From CAWCLK01 sp963796225 (lineage in GTDB: Bacteria; Actinomycetota; Nitriliruptoria; Nitriliruptorales; Nitriliruptoraceae), in NCBI GenBank assembly GCA_963796225.1, contig CAWCLK010000028.1, positions 103,859-167,858 of the forward strand: DNA of 64,000 nt. The letters are read 5' to 3'. Positions 44,001 to 53,675 of the stretch are shown one piece after another (the first letter of the stretch is position 1; each line of letters begins with the position of its first letter). The position numbers were made by a program, and so were the translations under genes. The notes under the pieces are model-generated. The model did not search any database, had not been told where the DNA came from, and saw only the letters and a list, made by a program, of their open reading frames with translations.

Positions 44001-46702
44001 GTGCGGACACGAGGATGGCGACGGCGGGCGGTGGCGGCCGCCACCCTGCTGCCGGCGACGGTCGTCGCGGCCGCCGGGACGCTGCACGCCCCGGCCGTCG
44101 CCGCCGAGCCCGGCGCCCCGTTCGTGTCGGCCCACCGGGGCGGGGCGGCCTACGCCCCCGAGAACACGATGGTCGCGTTCGCCAATGCCGTGCGGCTCGG
44201 CGTCGACGAGCTCGAGGCCGACGTGCAGCTGACCGGCGACGGCGAGCTGGTCGTGCTGCACGACGACACGCTGGACCGCACCACGGACTGCAGCGGCACC
44301 GTCATCGCCCTGACGCTGGCCGAGGTGCGCGACTGCGACGCGGCGTGGTGGTTCTCGCCCGGCCAGGCCACCACGACCCCGGACGCCGACGCCCCGCACC
44401 CGCTGCGCGGCACGGGCGTGCAGGTCCCCACCGCCGCCGAGCTGCTGGACCTGCTCGTGGCCCTCGGGCCCGATGCGCCCCGCCTGTCGGTCGAGATCAA
44501 GGACATCCCGGGCGAGGCCAACTTCGACGTCGCCGGCACCGCCGTCGCCGAAGCGCTGGTCCCGGCGATCCTCGACCGTGGGCTGGCGGACCGGGTCGTG
44601 GTGCAGTCCTTCTGGCCGCCGGCGCTGGAAGCGGTGCAGCGGCTCGCCCCGTCACTGGCGACCCAGCTGTTGACGACCTCGCAGACCGGCCAGACCGCCG
44701 CCCAGAACGTCGCGCTGGCCACCGCCCGCGGCTACACGGTCAGCGCCCCGAACCACGATGCGCCGGACCTGACCGCCGCCGTCGTCACCACCGCCCACGC
44801 CGCCGGGGTCCAGGTCGTGCCCTGGACGCCCGACCGCCCCGACGACCTGCGGGCCACCCTCGGGCCTCGGCGTCGACGGCGTCATCACCAACGTCCCGGC
44901 GTGCGCGCTCGCGCAGCTCGACCGCCCCGTCCCCGCCAACCCGTACCCCTCCACCGTTCCGCCTCCGCGCGACACGGGCCGGGATCCCTGCCCGGTGGGG
45001 GCCACGACGGCCACGCCGCACCTGCCCGCGGACCGCCCCGACCCCGCGACCTGCGCGGCGCTGCGCCCCGACCGGTGGGCCCCGGCGGTCGGCGCCCCGG
45101 ACCCCGCGGGGACGGTGCGCGTGGTCGGCCTGCAGTTCAAGCACGACGTCCGCCACGTCGCCACCTACGAGTCCTTCCGCACCAAGCTGCGCTGCCTGGT
45201 CGAGGACCACGTCGTCCCGCTGCTCGACGGGCGACCCACGATCGTCGTCTTCAACGAGGACGTCGGCCTGATGGCGCTGGCGATCGGGTCGCGGGGCGCG
45301 AGCGTGCGGGCCCAGGCGACCACGCCGCTCGGCGCCCCCGCCGGCGACGCCGCCCCGCTCGGCATCGCCGGGGCGCTGGGTGAGCTGAACGCCGCCTACG
45401 CCCCGCAGGTCGCCGCCGCGCAGGCCCGGCTCGGTCCCATCGACCCGCGCAAGCAGGTGTTCGTCGCGGCCACCGACACCCTGGCCCGCGCGTTCAGCCA
45501 GACCCTGTCGGACATCGCCCGCGACTACGGCGTGTACGTGGTGGGGTCCAACAACCAGCCGCGCTACAGGGCCTCGCGTGACCCGGTCGACATCGCCACC
45601 TACGCCGACCCCGACCTCGGCCAGGTCGACGAGGTGTACGTCGCCACCTCGGCGCGGGTCACCAACCAGACGGTCCTGTGGGGGCCCGAGGACGTCGACC
45701 CGTCCGCGCCGCGGGGCGAACGCAACCTGCTGTTCCGCAACGACAAGGTGCCGCTGACCTCGCTGGAGGCGGACCTGATCGGCCTCGACGAGGGCCCGGC
45801 GACCGGCCCGGCAGCGGTGGCCAACGCCGCCGGCGTGGTGGTCGAGGGCCTGCACCTCGGGTTCGCGACCTCCCTGCCGGCGTTCACGTGGGGCCACCCC
45901 TTCGGGCAGCGCCCCGCCGACCTCGCCCCGTGCGCCGACACGCGCGTGTCCTACATGCCGTGCATGGACGCGCTCGGGGTCGACACCGTCATCCAGGCCG
46001 AGGCCAACCCCGCCCGCTGGGGCAGCTACCAGGCGGGCGGGTGGCAGCCGCTCGAGTGGATGGAGTCGACCTTCCGCACCGTCGCCGACCCGACCGTCGG
46101 GTTCCGGTGGAACGTCACCCCGCACCTGGTCGGCAACCTGCTCGACCTCGCCTTCGACGGCCAGTCGGCGATCACGGCACGGGGCGCCGACGCCCCGCCC
46201 CGCCACTACGTCGGGACCACCGAGTTCGACCCGGCCGAGGACCCCGAGGCCTACCGCCGCTACGTCGGCGAGCACACCGCCTTCCTCGCCCTGGCCGACT
46301 GGGTCGTGCCCGACGCCCCGCGCCCCGAGCTCGCCGACGTCGCCGCACGCCTGGCCCCCGGCAGCGGCGACCCGCTGGAGAACGACTACCTCGAGACCGC
46401 CGTGTGGGCCGACCTCGGCGCCCCGCCGCCCGCCGAGGCCGGCGGTGGCGTCCCCGGCGCCCCGCCCCCGGCCACGCCCCGCCGACCGTCGCCCCGCCCC
46501 GACCGGGGCGGACGGCGCGCCGCTGCCCACGACCGGGGGGCGGCCGCGTCTGCTGGCGGCGGCCATCCTGGCCGCCGCCGGCGTCACAGCAGGGAGCACG
46601 TCAGCAGCCCCGGCGTGTGGATCGCCACCTCCGCGGAGTCGGCGGACGTCCAGCTCCCGGCGACCGTCCGGACGACGTGGACGGAGTCGGTGGCGTTGCT
46701 GA
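44001..46702 (+). pseudogene. Secreted GDPD-nitrilase fusion with LPTTG-like C-terminus (frameshifted)
   Basis: The GTG at 44001 has GGGAGGA upstream and opens a Tat/Sec-like signal (RGWRRRAVAAATLLPA). Residues about 40-300 form a glycerophosphodiester phosphodiesterase: SAHRGGAAYAPENTMVAF, DELEADVQLTGDGELVVLHD and SVEIKD. After one extra base near 44870 the frame continues into a carbon-nitrogen hydrolase-like domain: VVGLQFKHDVRHVATYESF, IVVFNEDVGLMALAIG and YGVYVVGSNNQPRYRAS. The cysteine nucleophile is not obvious. A proline-rich stretch then leads, after another shift, to LPTTGG and a hydrophobic helix, resembling a sortase sorting signal. It may degrade exported glycerophosphodiesters or wall teichoic-acid-like polymers. 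Confidence 0.72.
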
Positions 46703-46716
46703 CCGAGGTGTCCTAG

Positions 46717-47475
46717 GTGCTGGTCGCGGCCGTCATCCCCGACACGCTCGTGGCGAGCCGCCGGAGTTGATCGCGCAGAACGTCGTAGCCGTCCGCCCCG
46801 GCGCAGCGTCGCAGCTGACGATGACACCCTTGCGGAGCGTGAGGATGCCGCAGTCCATCTCGGCGGCCACGCCGGTCGGACGACAGCGCCACGTGGTGGA
46901 TCCGTTGCTGAGGTGCTGGTCGGTGTAGACGAGGTCGGAGGTCGCGGCCGCGCCGAGACGCGACCGCGAGCGCCGCGAGCCACGCGCCGGCCGCCAGGCT
47001 GGCTGACGACGGGCGTCGGGGACGACCGCGGCGGCGGGGCGTGGCCCGACCCGTGGCCCACCGTGGCCTGGCCCTGGCAGGCCGTGCGCGCCCGACGTAG
47101 GTCACGCGCGCACCAGCGCCACACCGCGGCGGCAGTGCCATCGCGACCAGGCGCACGCGTCGCGACTCAGCTGCAGGGCCACCAGAACCGGGCAGCCGAA
47201 GCCGACGGTGCCCAGGACCCCAGCCGGCAGGTCGGTTCGGGTCGACAGATCTCGTTCGCTCGCCCGCTGCGAGTGCTGCTGGCCCTGGCGCGCGCATGAC
47301 CAGGACTGTGGTGTCAGCCGACCTGCCGTCGGAAGGTAGCACGTCGCGACGGTGACGTCGTCGGTGTCCACCACTGGACGATCACCGCGTCCGGTCATGA
47401 TCGCGGGCCAGTCCCGCTGAGCACCACGGCGCGATCCCGGCCACGACGGGCGGGGCGCATCAGGCGACCGGGACG
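46717..47475. other. Unresolved region, possible broken secreted protein on minus strand
   Basis: No clean gene could be defined in these 760 bp. On the minus strand there are pieces that look like real protein in changing frames. There is a small hydrophobic segment (VLGTVGFGCPVLVALQL, near 47190) and an Ala-rich signal-like piece (near 46980). A cysteine-containing stretch follows (TSDLVYTDQHLSNGSTTW, then MDCGILTLRKGVIVSCDAAP, 46930-46800), and a helical end (DVLRDQLRRLATSVSGM) stops at 46713. This is consistent with a frameshifted secreted protein, but evidence is weak. Confidence 0.3.
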
Positions 47476-47691
47476 CTACGACCAGCGCAGCGTGCTGACC
47501 GCCGGCGTCCGCCGACGCGACGCGCGCCGCCGTGCGGGCGTGGGTGACGCCGCGCGGGGCGTCGCCCCCCGGTCCGGCGTGCGAGCGGCGCCCTGGTCCT
47601 GCGCCACGGAGCCGCCCACCGACTGCTGCTCCGTCCGGGCGTCTACCGCCATGGGTCGGTGGTCACCGACCGTGTGGTCCGGGCTCGTCAT
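47476..47691 (-). CDS. Small ORF coupled to the TasA-like gene
   Basis: 71 codons, with an ATG overlapping the stop of the TasA-like gene (ATGA). The product is Arg/Thr/Pro-rich with no signal or membrane segment and matches no family I know. It may be the shifted start of a larger gene continuing into the unresolved region. A SipW-type signal peptidase, the expected partner, could not be recognised here. Confidence 0.3.
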   Translation of the reverse strand: MTSPDHTVGDHRPMAVDARTEQQSVGGSVAQDQGAARTPDRGATPRAASPTPARRRASRRRTPAVSTLRWS

Positions 47692-48429
47692 CCCATCCAG
47701 TCAGGCGTTGTCGCGGTCTGCTCGGCGACGAAGTCGAAGCTGGCGGTCGTGGTCGCGTTCTCGAAGCTGCTGTCGGTGCTGAGCGGCAGCTCGACGTAGA
47801 AGCACAGGACTCTCGCTGTCCGAGGCGGCCAGGGTGCGGTCACCGGTGTCGTCGCCCTGGGTCGGGTACCGCCGACCACGTTGGTCCCCGGGGTGGTCGA
47901 CCCGAGCACGCCCTGGGTGTAGGCGAACGCCCCGACGCTGCCGTCGTCCGGCGTCGCGTCGCAGGTCGCGTTGTCGGCGCCGAAGCCGAGGATCCCGCCG
48001 GTGTCGTCCTCCTGCGCCTCGTCCCAGATCCACAGGTCCAGCTGGGCCGCCAGGATGTCCTCGTCGGTGGTGCTGGTGATCGCGTAGCGCAGCGCCAGCG
48101 ACCCGTCGTTGCTGACGGTCACGGCCTTCGAGACCGTGTCGCCCGGCGCCATCGCCGTCGCCGAGACGATCTCGGTGCCGCGTGTAGGTCTCGCTGAGGT
48201 CCACCGAGCCGGTGGCGAAGGCGTTGCCACCCTCGGTGTCGGTCTCGGTGAAGACCGCGCCGGTCGCCGAGATGCCGAACGCGGCCAACGACAGCGCCAG
48301 CGTCAGCGCTGCCCCGATCACGCGCCGGCGGCGCTGGGCAGGCTCGGTCGTGGGGGACGACGACGTGCTCGACTGCGTGCTCCAGGGGAAGGGATCACCG
48401 TTCCCTGTCGGCCGCTCTCGCCCCCGCAC
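47688..48429 (-). pseudogene. TasA/camelysin-like secreted protein with SipW-type signal (frameshifted)
   Basis: The signal region RRRRVIGAALTLALSLAAFGISATGAVF is followed by TDTEGGNAFATGSVDL, the usual junction of SipW-dependent CalY/TasA proteins. One shift near 48185 leads to MAPGDTVSKAVTVSNDGSLA and LRYAITSTTDEDILAAQL, and another near 47865 to CFYVELPLSTDSSFENATTT. The family forms extracellular matrix fibres or metalloprotease-like camelysins. Its repetitive beta-sandwich and the ALRYAITS strand fit this. The start at 48429 (GTG) is tentative, with no good ribosome site. It is divergent from the DsbA-like gene (135 bp). Confidence 0.68.
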
Positions 48430-48563
48430 AAGGACCGTCGCAGGACCCGGGGGACCGGGCCAGGGAGGACCGGGCCACACGGTCGTTGCGACGGGAAGGA
48501 TCCCCGGGCGCGGGCCGTTGTGAGAGAGAGCCCCCGCCCCGCCACCGCCCCCCGGAGTCCTCC

Positions 48564-49282
48564 GTGCTCGTCGAGATCTGGTCCGACGTCGTCTGCCCGT
48601 GGTGCGCGATCGGCAAGGCCCGCTTCGAAGCTGCCCTGGCCGACGCCCCGTACCGCGACGAGGTCGAGGTGGTGTGGCGCAGCTTCGAGCTGGACCCGCA
48701 CGCCCCGGCCAGCCGCGACGGCGACTACGCCACCATGCTGGCGACCAAGTACCGGGCCACCCGCGAGCAGGCCCAGGCCATGATCGACCGCATGGTCGAC
48801 ACGGCGCGGGGCGAGGGCCTGGACTTCGACTTCGACATCGCGAAGCCCGGCAACACCTTCGACGCCCACCGGGTGCTGCACCTGGCCCGCGACCGCGGCC
48901 GCCAGATCGCCGTCAAGGACCGGTTCCTGCGCGGCTACCACTCCGAGGGCGCCGCCATCGGCGACCACGCCACCATCACGCGCCTGGCCGCCGAGGCCGG
49001 GCTCGACGCCGCCGAGGTCCGCGAGGTGCTGGCGGGCGACCGCTACGCCGAGGCCGTGCGCGCCGACGAGGAGCAGGCCTACGAGTACGGGTGCTCGGGC
49101 GTGCCGTTCTTCGTGCTCGACCGCCGCTTCGCCATCCCCGGCGCCCAGCCGGTCGACGTCATGCGCCAGGCGCTGGACCGTGCCCACGCCGCAGGCGGCC
49201 CGCTCGAGGTCGTCACGGCCACGGCCCGGAGCACGCCCACGACCACGGCGACGCCTGCGCCGACGGGGCCTGCGCGGTCTGA
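48564..49282 (+). CDS. DsbA-family (FrnE-like) oxidoreductase with His/Cys-rich tail
   Basis: About 239 residues. The GTG start has GGAG six bases upstream. LVEIWSDVVCPWCAIGKARF holds the CPWC redox motif, VWRSFELDPHAPAS and the helical insert TKYRATREQAQAMIDRMVDT follow, and YGCSGVPFFVLDRRFAI carries the cis-Pro loop. This matches cytoplasmic FrnE/2-hydroxychromene isomerase-like thioredoxins. Near 49220 one frame shift connects to the end EHAHDHGDACADGACAV, a plausible metal-binding or redox tail that FrnE proteins also carry as HxH...C...C. A strong terminator follows at 49294-49322. Confidence 0.85.
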
Positions 49283-49293
49283 CGCTGGACGAC

Positions 49294-49322
49294 GACGGCC
49301 CGCCGCACCGCGACGGGCCGTC
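49294..49322. terminator. Bidirectional terminator hairpin
   Basis: A 9-bp perfect stem (GACGGCCCG and its complement) with an 11-base loop, between the DsbA-like gene and the convergent protease gene. Confidence 0.6.
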
Positions 49323-49341
49323 ATCGTCATGACGAGGTGGA

Positions 49342-50832
49342 TCAGCAGCTCCGTGGACGATCGCCGTCGATCCTGCGTCGTCGTGCGTCGTGCGCCGTCG
49401 CCACGCCGAACACGCACTCGGCCGAGGTCCCGGACAGCTTGGGTCCGGCCATGCCGGGCTGGTTCGTGTAGCCCCACGAGTTCACCGAGATGATCGGTCC
49501 GGACCCGCCTGCGTCCATCGGCTGGATCCACGGCCCGCCCGACGACGCCACCGGAGAGCTCGCAGTCGGCAGCCACCAGTTGGTCGGTGCCGTTCGTGCC
49601 CATGCGCCTCGGCGCAGTACATGAAGTTCGGGTCGACGTCGTACGAGTACCCCAGGGCGTGCGTCACGTGCCCGACCGCCGGCGCGACGAACGACAACGG
49701 CAGCGCGCCGGCCGCGGCGTCGAGCGCGTCGCGCGATCCCGTGGTCCGCCGCGGTCGACGTGCGCCCCGCTGTCGGGCACCACGTAGTACGCGTAGTCCC
49801 ACGCCGCGTTGTCGGGGAACTGGGCCGCGGTCCAGTCGGCGTCGACGACGCCGAACGCCGGCACCCAGCAGCCCAACGGGTCGTTGGTGCAGTCCAGGTC
49901 GGTCGTGTCGCTGCCACCGGTCGTCCTGGCCGGGGATGAACAGCACGCTGCGCGCGAAGGTCTTGCTCACGTCGTCGAAGACGCAGTGCGCCGCCGTGAC
50001 GATCACCGACCGCCCCGTGGCGCCGTCGTCGACGACGGTCCCCGAGCACACGTACCCGCCCCACTTGGTGCCGCGCCTGTTGGTCGGCATCTCGAAGTAG
50101 ATGCGCCCCGCCGCCGTCTGCACGGCCCCGCTGTTCGGTCCAGTGGGCGTTGGCCACCACGTCCGGGTCGCCGGACCCACCGCCTCCGCCGGACCCGCCG
50201 CCTCCGCCGGAACCGGACGACTCGACCGTGAAGCCGTGGGACCCGCTCTCGGTGGTCACGCCGCCGCGCTTGCTGCCGTCCTTGGCGACGATCGTCCACG
50301 ACCCCGCACCCGAGCCGGAGAAGGACAGGCTCACCGACCAGGTGGTGCCACCCGTGTTGGTGGCGGCGAAGCTCGTGCGACGTGCCGCCGTAGGCGACAT
50401 CGAACTGCACGGACCGGACCCTGTCGGGGTCGGTCACCTGCGCCGAGAACGTGGTCTGCGGCGCGATGGTCGCCCCGTCGGCAGGGCTGATCGCGGGGAA
50501 CTGGCGTGTCGCCGGTCCCGCCGCCGCTGCCGCCACCCCCGGGCTTGCCGGAGGGCTTGCCCTTCGGCACCGCGCGCGCCCCGTCGCGGCCCCGGTGGCG
50601 ACCAGGCTCGCCGTCGGCGCCCCGCACGTACCCGCGCCCGTGCGCGTCGATGACGAGGTCGCGGGGCACGGCGGCGTCGCGGCGTGCCGCGGTCCAGTGG
50701 GCCGCCACCTCCTGCGCGTGCTCGTTCGGGCCCGGTGTGGCGGTGGCCGGCACCGCCCACGACGGCGGCCGCCAGCGCGGCCACACCCAGACCCGTCGTC
50801 GTCCTGCGGATCAGTCCGTTGCATCGGTCCAC
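49342..50832 (-). pseudogene. Secreted trypsin-like serine protease with Ig-like domain (frameshifted)
   Basis: The GTG at 50832 opens a signal peptide (TTTGLGVAALAAAVVG). Then, over six or more frame changes, come a propeptide-like region, a domain with QFDVAYGGTS and WSVSLSFSGSGAGSWTIVA (Ig/BIG-like), and a Gly/Ser linker. The protease domain shows GGYVCSGTVVDDG, SVIVTAAHCVFDD (catalytic His), LGCWVPAFGVVDADW, and CELSGG with SGGPWIQPMDAG (catalytic Ser). VNSWGYTNQPGMAGPKLSG near the end matches streptogrisin/V8-like peptidases. Motif conservation across the breaks indicates indels rather than decay. It probably acts extracellularly. Confidence 0.75.
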
Positions 50833-50862
50833 CCTGTACTCGCGTGTGTTCGCTCGGCCATC

Positions 50863-50877
50863 GCGCCCCGCGGGCGC
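50863..50877. terminator. Short GC-rich inverted repeat
   Basis: A 6-bp stem (GCGCCC/GGGCGC) with a 3-base loop in the 200-bp gap between the HNH gene and the protease gene. It may end the HNH transcript. A GTCC-GTAT-GGAC dyad lies nearby at about 50884-50895. No promoter hexamer is clear in this gap. Confidence 0.3.
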
Positions 50878-51032
50878 TCCCTGTCCGTATGGACGGTGTA
50901 CCAGACGGGCAGGGGTCGGAGCGCAGGACGGCCGGTCCCGAATCGTCGGGTTCGCATGTCGCTGTGAAGTTGTCAAGGAGCGGCGCGGCGGCGTGCCGGA
51001 CGGCCGCAGCAGCCGTGCCGGGCGGTGCGGTG

Positions 51033-52322
51033 TCAGCCGGGCGGTCCGCGATGGCGTCGACGTCCGGTCTCGCCGGTGAGGTGCACGACGGGCCGGCCGT
51101 CCTGCCAGGTGACGGTGCCGCCGCCCGCGTCGAAGGTCGCGTGGTGGTTGACCCCGCCGGTGCACAGCAGCCCGGACGTGTCGGGCGTGAGCTTGCCGTC
51201 GTCGCGGTAGGGGGTCCCGAGGTGGGCGACCTGGCACCAGCCCGCGGGGGCGTCGCAGCCGGCGACGATGCAGCCGCCGTCGCGGACGCGGAGGATCTGC
51301 CACAGCCCGGCGGGGACGGTGCGGACCTTCCGGGTGACCGACACGGGCACGCCGTCGGCGTCGGCGACCAGCCGCGCCAGCGAGCAGTCGCCCATCAGCG
51401 CGGCCACCTCGGCGTAGGGCAACGGCCCGGTCCAGGTGGTCTCGACCGCCCCGCGGCCCTGGCCGACGGCCTCGGCGGGCACGACCACGGCGACGTGGGG
51501 ACGGACGCCGTGCTGGGTGGGGGCCCGCCGGACCGCAGCGCGACCTCGAGGGCGGTGATGATGCGCGTCGTGGGTGCGTTGTTCCGGGGTGCGGTGCTGG
51601 CCGTCGGCGTCCTGGGTGCGGAAGGCGTCGATCGCGGTGTGGACGAGCTCGCCGGCGTACCCGGCGGACTGCAGCCGCAGCAGGGTGCTGCCGTCGGGGG
51701 TCTGGGTGACCCGCCCCGACCGTTGGGCCTTCTTCCGGTCGAGGTCGGCCTGGGCCGCGTCGTGGTCACGTTCGATCTGCAGCCGTCGTGCCTCGCGGCC
51801 GAACGCCACCGCGTCGCGGCACCGTCCGGCCAGCTCGACCAGCTCGGACTCGAACGCGGCGCGCTGGTCCCCGGCGGTGTGGGCGGTGACCTCGGCGATC
51901 ACGGCGACGTGCTGGTCGGTCAGCCGACCGTCGGCGTGGGCGGCCGCCACGGTCGGCAGGGAGCGGACCTGGCGCCCCGTCCGCACCACCTGCTTGGCCC
52001 GCGAGGGGGTCACGCCCAGCTGTCCGGTGAGCTGGTCGCGGACCTGCCGGGTCGCACGCTGGACGGCGCGGGGGTCGTCGGGGCGCTCGGCCCGCGCCCG
52101 CGAGGCGCGCCGTCCCACCAGCACGTCGGCCAGCCGGGCCTGGTGGGCCTGCAGCCGGCGGATGGCGGTCTCGTCAGCAGCCAGCAGGGCCGCGAGCCCG
52201 TCCTCGCCCAGCGCCCCGACCTCGACCTCGACGGCCGCGTCCACCGCGCCCGTGAGGCGGGCCACCACCTCGTCGACCGGCACGTCGGCCGGGGACGAGG
52301 ACGGGGCGGTGGCGGTGGACAT
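51033..52322 (-). CDS. DUF222 (13E12-type) HNH endonuclease domain protein
   Basis: About 429 residues. The N-terminal 300 residues are the helical DUF222 domain (VDAAVEVEVGALGEDGLAAL, LTGQLGVTPSRAKQVVRTG, ADGRLTDQHVAVIAEV). The C-terminal part has CIVAGCDAPAGWCQVAHLG, DDGKLTPDTSGLLC and NHHATFD, a degenerate HNH nuclease pattern where the first His environment is changed. Between about 51525 and 51565 a short stretch is out of frame on both sides, as if two indels cancel; the alternative frame there gives ITALEVALRSGG. These proteins are multi-copy in actinobacteria and some are mobile; their function is poorly known. Confidence 0.8.
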   Translation of the reverse strand: MSTATAPSSSPADVPVDEVVARLTGAVDAAVEVEVGALGEDGLAALLAADETAIRRLQAHQARLADVLVGRRASRARAERPDDPRAVQRATRQVRDQLTGQLGVTPSRAKQVVRTGRQVRSLPTVAAAHADGRLTDQHVAVIAEVTAHTAGDQRAAFESELVELAGRCRDAVAFGREARRLQIERDHDAAQADLDRKKAQRSGRVTQTPDGSTLLRLQSAGYAGELVHTAIDAFRTQDADGQHRTPEQRTHDAHHHRPRGRAAVRRAPTQHGVRPHVAVVVPAEAVGQGRGAVETTWTGPLPYAEVAALMGDCSLARLVADADGVPVSVTRKVRTVPAGLWQILRVRDGGCIVAGCDAPAGWCQVAHLGTPYRDDGKLTPDTSGLLCTGGVNHHATFDAGGGTVTWQDGRPVVHLTGETGRRRHRGPPG

Positions 52323-52488
52323 GAGGACCGGCAGGCTCGGGGAGAGGCGGGACGCAGAGGAAACTACGCCCCTGTGACACGCCCCGGAAGGGGGCATCTC
52401 GCGGCTGGGGAAATCTGTGGAGAAGGTGCGCGCCCCGGCGCGATGCCACCACCGCACCGCGGCCGCCCGAGACGCGTCGCACGGCCCG

Positions 52489-52824
52489 TCAGACGCTGTG
52501 GAGACACATCACGGTCCGGTCCCCTCTCTCCCAGGACGTCGACGATGGACTGAACAGGCGCCCCGGACACTCACCTTCCAGGCGGCTCATGTCGGGCAGC
52601 TCGGTGTCCGTGAGTCGCCAGTGGCCGAGAACTTCCCAGTCGGCAGACCGGGAGGTGCATGACACCTCGGCCACGTCGGCCGGCCACTCGTCGGGCGTAC
52701 CGGTCAGGCAGTCCCCGACTGCCAACGATGACGTGGACCTGTCCGGGTCGGTGAGGTGGGCCGCGGTGCTGCCGAGCAACAGCCCGAGAACCATCATGGC
52801 CAGCAGCAGGACCGCAGTCTTCAC
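52489..52824 (-). CDS. Small exported protein with Septum_form-like domain
   Basis: 111 residues from a GTG overlapping the upstream stop (GTGA). An N-terminal hydrophobic helix (TAVLLLAMMVLGLLLGSTAA) is followed by a cysteine-containing outer domain: LAVGDCLTG, VAEVSCTSRSADWEVLGHW, GECPGRLF and GDRTVMCLHSV. The spacing V-G-D-C ... V-x-C ... E-V ... W-x-x-G-D-R-x-x-x-C matches the Septum_form domain seen in actinobacterial DUF2510/DUF4190 proteins. It is the last gene of a three-gene operon with the two genes upstream. Confidence 0.72.
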   Translation of the reverse strand: MKTAVLLLAMMVLGLLLGSTAAHLTDPDRSTSSLAVGDCLTGTPDEWPADVAEVSCTSRSADWEVLGHWRLTDTELPDMSRLEGECPGRLFSPSSTSWERGDRTVMCLHSV

Positions 52825-53675
52825 AGTCGTGATCCTGGGCTGCTGGGGTCGGCGGGAGGTATCGGGTCCTGTGGCTCCAGGCCTGTCGACGTGAGCACGT
52901 AGGTGACGAGGGCCCTCTGTCCGCTGGGGGCCGCGCGGCTCTGACCGGGGTCGTACAGCGCGTACGTGGCCTCGAAGGTCATGTCGTCGATGCGGCCGAT
53001 GGTGATGTTCCGGGACGGCTCGTACGTGTCGGTGCCCAGCAGCGTGCCTCGGTCGTAGAAGAACACGAACTCGAGGCCCTCTGGGTTGACGCCGACGAGT
53101 GCATTGAGGAGGGCATCGGGATCCCAGCCCGAGGTGTCGCCGACGACCCACTCCTCGCCCCGGCGCTCCACGGACCCGCCGGAGGCGACGGGTACGGCGC
53201 CCGACAGGGAGTCTGACGTCGCCCGGCCCGACGGTGAGGGAGTCGGTGGGCGCGCGGAGACCGCTGGTGGATCGGGCGTGACATCGGTCGACGGTGTCAC
53301 CGACGACGATGAAGCCTGCGGGGTGGGGTCGCCACCGGCAAGGTGTGCGTCCTCCGCCGCCACGGTCTCGGCTGATGACCGGGACAGGGGAGCGAGCACG
53401 AAGCCCCCCGCCGCCGAGGCCAGCAGCACCGCCCCCGCCATGATGGCCAGCACGCCCGATCGCCGGCCGCGGGCCACCGGCACCCGGGTCGGTGGGGGTG
53501 TGGGCGGCGACGCGTCGTGTTCCTGTCCCGCTGGCTCGTGGGTCGCGGCGCGGGGCGGTCGTGATGCGGCCGGGACCGTGCGATCACGGGCCTGCGGCGT
53601 CCATGCGCTGCCGTCCCAGTAGCGCTCCTGGTCGGCGACCTCGGGGTCGTCGTACCACCCTGCCTCCGGTGTCAT
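52821..53675 (-). CDS. DUF2510 membrane protein
   Basis: 284 residues. EAGWYDDPEVADQERYWDGS plus AWT at the N-terminus is the DUF2510 domain. A Pro-rich linker, one transmembrane helix (SGVLAIMAGAVLLASAAGGFVL) and a Ser/Thr/Pro-rich spacer follow. The outer domain from about residue 170 contains WDPDALLNALVGVNPEGLEF and VTYVLTSTGLEPQDPIP. No enzyme motif is seen. It starts one base inside the upstream stop (TGATG) and ends overlapping the next gene (GTGA), so the three genes are translationally coupled. Confidence 0.78.
   Translation of the reverse strand: MTPEAGWYDDPEVADQERYWDGSAWTPQARDRTVPAASRPPRAATHEPAGQEHDASPPTPPPTRVPVARGRRSGVLAIMAGAVLLASAAGGFVLAPLSRSSAETVAAEDAHLAGGDPTPQASSSSVTPSTDVTPDPPAVSARPPTPSPSGRATSDSLSGAVPVASGGSVERRGEEWVVGDTSGWDPDALLNALVGVNPEGLEFVFFYDRGTLLGTDTYEPSRNITIGRIDDMTFEATYALYDPGQSRAAPSGQRALVTYVLTSTGLEPQDPIPPADPSSPGSRL

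Noticed and set aside
47281..47460. Possible SipW/signal peptidase I (VVLSG-like and LPTAG-like pieces on minus strand)
   Set aside because: The Ser and Lys catalytic blocks could not be placed together, and no membrane helix is in the right order.
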